A DNA stretch of 16,565 nt. Source: CAWUJT01 sp963922715. Its GTDB lineage: Bacteria; Pseudomonadota; Alphaproteobacteria; Rhodobacterales; Rhodobacteraceae. This document shows positions 14,225 through 16,565 of the stretch, in pieces. The position numbers were made by a program, and so were the translations under genes. The stretch lies in the NCBI GenBank assembly GCA_963922715.1, contig CAWUJT010000049.1:1-16565 (forward strand), read 5' to 3'. Position 1 is the stretch's first letter; every line of letters starts with the position of its first letter. The notes beneath the pieces are model-generated. The model was not told the DNA's origin. It searched no databases and worked only from the letters and a program-made list of their open reading frames with translations.

Positions 14225-15934
14225 ATGGAACAAATTCTTTTTTTTGCTCTACTCATACTGGCTGTTATTTTTTTGATTGGCCTGATTGTGGCGCGGCTAT
14301 ATCGCAAAACGAGCCGGGAAGTAAGTTTGGTCAAAACAGGACTGGGGGGAAAGAAAGTCGTTATGGATGGGATTACTTTGGTCCTCCCCCTCCTTCATGA
14401 AATCACCCGGGTGAACATGAAAACTCTTCGGCTTGAAGTCACGCGCTCGGGCGATGCAGCACTCATTACCAAAGACCGCATGCGTGTGGATGTGGGGGTG
14501 GAGTTCTATGTTTCGGTCTCTCCCACCGAAGAAGGGATCAGCCGTGCCGCTCAAACATTGGGCGACCGTACATTCAACGTCGAACAACTGCGCGAAATGA
14601 TCGAAGGAAAATTGATCGATGGTCTGCGCGCAGTGGCCGCACAAATGACTATGGATGAGTTACATGAAAATCGGTCGTCCTTTGTTCAGGAAGTGCAAAA
14701 TACCGTTAGCGAAGATCTAACCAAAAACGGCTTGGGGTTGGAGTCGGTATCGCTCACGGCGCTTGATCAAACACCCTTTGATGCCCTTGATGAGAACAAT
14801 GCCTTCAACGCTGTGGGCATGCGCAAACTGGCCGAAGTGATCGCGGTCTCTAAAAAAGAACGCGCGCAAATCGATGCGGAGGCCGAAGTTGCGGTGCGTG
14901 TGGCCGCGATGGAAGCAACAAAGCGCAGGCTCGAAATCGAACGTGATGAGCAAGCGGCTCAAATTGCCCAAGTGCAAGAGGTTGAAACGTTGCGTGCCGC
15001 GCAGGAGGCAGCACTCGCCCGTCATCACGAAGACAGTCAGCGGGAGAAAGAAGCGGCACGTGTCGCGCGTGAAGAGGCGATTAAATCTGCTGAAATTGCC
15101 CGTGATCAATCTGTGCAAACTGCGGAGATCGCGCGGGATCAATCTGTGCGCGCGGCGGAGATTGCGCGGGATCAATCCGTGCGCGCCGCTGAAATTTCCC
15201 GTGACCGAGAGCTGGAGGTGGCTGAGCAGGAACGCCAAATCATCGTCGCGCAAAAATCCGAAGAAGAGAGTCGCGCGCGGGCCAGTGCCGATGTCGCACG
15301 GGCCGAGGCCACCCGCGCGGCGGAGGCTGTGATCACAGCAAAATCCGTAGAAGAAGCGGAGCGTACAAAACGCATCGCCCTGATTGAGGCGACCCGCGAA
15401 GCGGAACGTGCGGCCACGGGCATCCGTTTGGCAGCTGAAGCAGAGCGCGAGGCGGCCGCGGACCGTGCGCAAGCCCTGCGTGAAGAAGCCCAGGCGGAAG
15501 CAGACTCTGTGACCATCCGCGCCGAAGCCAAAAAGACGGACCTCCTAGCAGAGGCTGAAGGGCGTGCTGCGATTGTGGAGGCCGACAATTCGATCAGCGC
15601 GGAGATTGTCGAAATGAAAGTGCAACTGGCCCGGCTTGAGGCCTTGCCAGAGATTGTGGCTCAAATGGTCAAACCAGCCGAGAAGATCGATTCGATCAAA
15701 ATCCATCAGGTCACAGGCATGGGCGGGGCACCTACAGGCGGTGGCAGTTCTGGCGATAAACCCGTTGTCAATCAAGCGCTTGATTCTATCATGGGGATGG
15801 CTGTGCAGATGCCGGCCTTGCGCAAGCTTGGGGAAGAGTTGGGACTGTCATTGGAAAATGGTGTGTCAGGGCTTGCGGATGGAAACACAGCTGCTTCTCA
15901 GAACACGTTGCAGCAAGACGACGATCAGGATTAA
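14225..15934 (+). CDS. Flotillin/SPFH-domain protein, YqiK-like, 569 aa
   Basis: A membrane-scaffold protein. Residues 1-24 are an N-terminal membrane anchor; the SPFH/band-7 domain runs from about 27 to 200 (LVKTGLGGKKVVMDG, VDVGVEFYVSVSP, LDQTPFDALDENNAFNAVGMRKL). A very long charged coiled coil follows (about 205-480), rich in Ala, Glu and Arg, containing a tandem 11-residue repeat at 289-332. The C-terminal part (about 480-569) has a Gly-rich turn and a hydrophobic segment ALDSIMGMAVQMPALRKL, typical of flotillins for oligomerisation. Such proteins form ring-like assemblies in membrane domains. AAGGA precedes the ATG. It follows the YqiJ-like gene and precedes a GNAT gene by 14 bases, probably one operon. 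Confidence 0.93.
   Translation: MEQILFFALLILAVIFLIGLIVARLYRKTSREVSLVKTGLGGKKVVMDGITLVLPLLHEITRVNMKTLRLEVTRSGDAALITKDRMRVDVGVEFYVSVSPTEEGISRAAQTLGDRTFNVEQLREMIEGKLIDGLRAVAAQMTMDELHENRSSFVQEVQNTVSEDLTKNGLGLESVSLTALDQTPFDALDENNAFNAVGMRKLAEVIAVSKKERAQIDAEAEVAVRVAAMEATKRRLEIERDEQAAQIAQVQEVETLRAAQEAALARHHEDSQREKEAARVAREEAIKSAEIARDQSVQTAEIARDQSVRAAEIARDQSVRAAEISRDRELEVAEQERQIIVAQKSEEESRARASADVARAEATRAAEAVITAKSVEEAERTKRIALIEATREAERAATGIRLAAEAEREAAADRAQALREEAQAEADSVTIRAEAKKTDLLAEAEGRAAIVEADNSISAEIVEMKVQLARLEALPEIVAQMVKPAEKIDSIKIHQVTGMGGAPTGGGSSGDKPVVNQALDSIMGMAVQMPALRKLGEELGLSLENGVSGLADGNTAASQNTLQQDDDQD
15089..15220 (+). repeat. 33-base tandem repeat inside the flotillin gene (4 units)
   Basis: Units begin at 15089, 15122, 15155 and 15188 and are in frame. 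They encode AEIARDQSVQT, AEIARDQSVRA, AEIARDQSVRA and the diverged AEISRDRELEV, residues 289-332. The 11-residue period fits a hendecad coiled coil. Units 2 and 3 are nearly identical in DNA, implying recent duplication; units 1 and 4 are more worn. Confidence 0.85.
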
Positions 15935-15948
15935 GAGAAAGCAATCGC

Positions 15949-16557
15949 ATGACCAACACGCTGGGGGCTGGGCTTTATGATGTGCCAGCAGGCATGATTG
16001 CCACAGTTGTGACCCATCTTGAGATGACATCTGCGCCTGTGGTTTCGAAGCAACCGCCACCAGAAGGTATCTCGTTAAATGCAGTCTCCCGAAATGATCT
16101 GGGTGCTTATCGACAGCTTTTTGCCCATGTTGGGGCGGAATGGCTTTGGTTTTCTCGGCTGATCATGGCGGATGAGAAGCTCCTTGCGATCCTACAAAAT
16201 CCAAAGAAATTTTTCTGGGCGGTTGAACAAAACGGCGCACCAGAGGGCTTGTTAGAACTCAATTTCAGTGAAGAGGGCGTTTGTGTGCTGGAGTTTTTCG
16301 GCTTGGCGCAGCCCCTAATTGGCCGCGGCATAGGGCGATGGTTGATGGCGGAGGCTGTTAAACGCGCGTGGCGTGCGCCAATCACACGGTTCACGGTACA
16401 TACATGCACATTGGATCATCCCAGCGCGCTCGGCTTTTACCAAAGATCAGGGTTTCGCCCTGTGCGGCAAGAGATTGAGATCGCCCCTGATCCACGTCTC
16501 TATAATATCTTAGATGCCCGTTACGCGCGCCATGTGCCCCTGTTTCCAAAGACATAA
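15949..16557 (+). CDS. GNAT-family N-acetyltransferase, 202 aa
   Basis: An acetyl-CoA-dependent acyltransferase whose substrate cannot be named. The acetyl-CoA pyrophosphate loop is seen as IGRGIGRWLM (124-133), preceded by the beta strand VCVLEFFGL and followed by FTVHTCTLDHPSALGFYQRSGFRPV (148-172), the usual strand and helix of the C-terminal half. The first 35 residues (DVPAGMIATVVTHLEM) look like an extra N-terminal segment before the core. The start is ATG 15949, 14 bases after the flotillin stop, with an AGAGAAAG-like site. Position suggests cotranscription with the YqiJ and flotillin genes, although a functional link is not shown. The gene is complete and ends eight bases before the window edge. 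Confidence 0.9.
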   Translation: MTNTLGAGLYDVPAGMIATVVTHLEMTSAPVVSKQPPPEGISLNAVSRNDLGAYRQLFAHVGAEWLWFSRLIMADEKLLAILQNPKKFFWAVEQNGAPEGLLELNFSEEGVCVLEFFGLAQPLIGRGIGRWLMAEAVKRAWRAPITRFTVHTCTLDHPSALGFYQRSGFRPVRQEIEIAPDPRLYNILDARYARHVPLFPKT

Positions 16558-16565
16558 CGTCATCT

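Noticed and set aside
13249..15472. Long minus-strand reading frames opposite the YqiJ-like and flotillin genes
   Set aside because: Low-complexity antisense products (Ser-, Arg- or Phe-rich) without domains; they mirror the real genes.

Overview
The window looks like a chromosomal segment of an alphaproteobacterium of the Rhodobacterales (Roseobacter group). The grounds are the protein families and their likeness to roseobacter homologues: a long vitamin B12-dependent NrdJ, a two-domain cold-shock protein beside a DUF192 gene, an XRE regulator fused by overlap to an SdhE gene, and an LdtR-like MarR protein. Assignments are from recognition of motifs in the sequence only; no database was searched. 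Base composition is moderate (about 55% GC in a sampled line of nrdJ), except for an AT-rich stretch between nrdJ and a tRNA-Pro gene (about 42-43% in two sampled lines).

Layout. Positions 95-3775 (minus) encode NrdJ, making deoxyribonucleotides for DNA synthesis. Its upstream region carries what I read as two NrdR boxes 31 bases apart, one filling the spacer of a candidate promoter. From about 3800 to 5460 the DNA is AT-rich and holds two plus-strand genes: an exported protein of unknown function and a DUF1428 protein. tRNA-Pro(UGG) follows on the minus strand, then a minus-strand run of DUF192 protein, double cold-shock protein and PdxH (vitamin B6). Divergent from pdxH are fabI (fatty-acid synthesis) and gpt (purine salvage). 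Convergent with them are a small conserved protein and an aspartate aminotransferase, coupled by a one-base stop/start overlap.

The right part is all plus strand: an XRE regulator overlapping sdhE (flavinylation of succinate dehydrogenase), a MarR-family regulator, trigger factor, then a membrane module of a YqiJ-like OB-fold protein, a YqiK-like flotillin with an 11-residue tandem repeat, and a GNAT acetyltransferase.

Most of the window is core metabolism and protein or membrane quality control. I saw no transposase, integrase, CRISPR array, toxin-antitoxin pair or recognised defence locus. The least explained parts are the AT-rich segment with its unknown exported protein, and the YqiJ/flotillin/GNAT cluster. 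I do not claim a new system; the most checkable new observations are the NrdR box pair and the TTG start of nrdJ.
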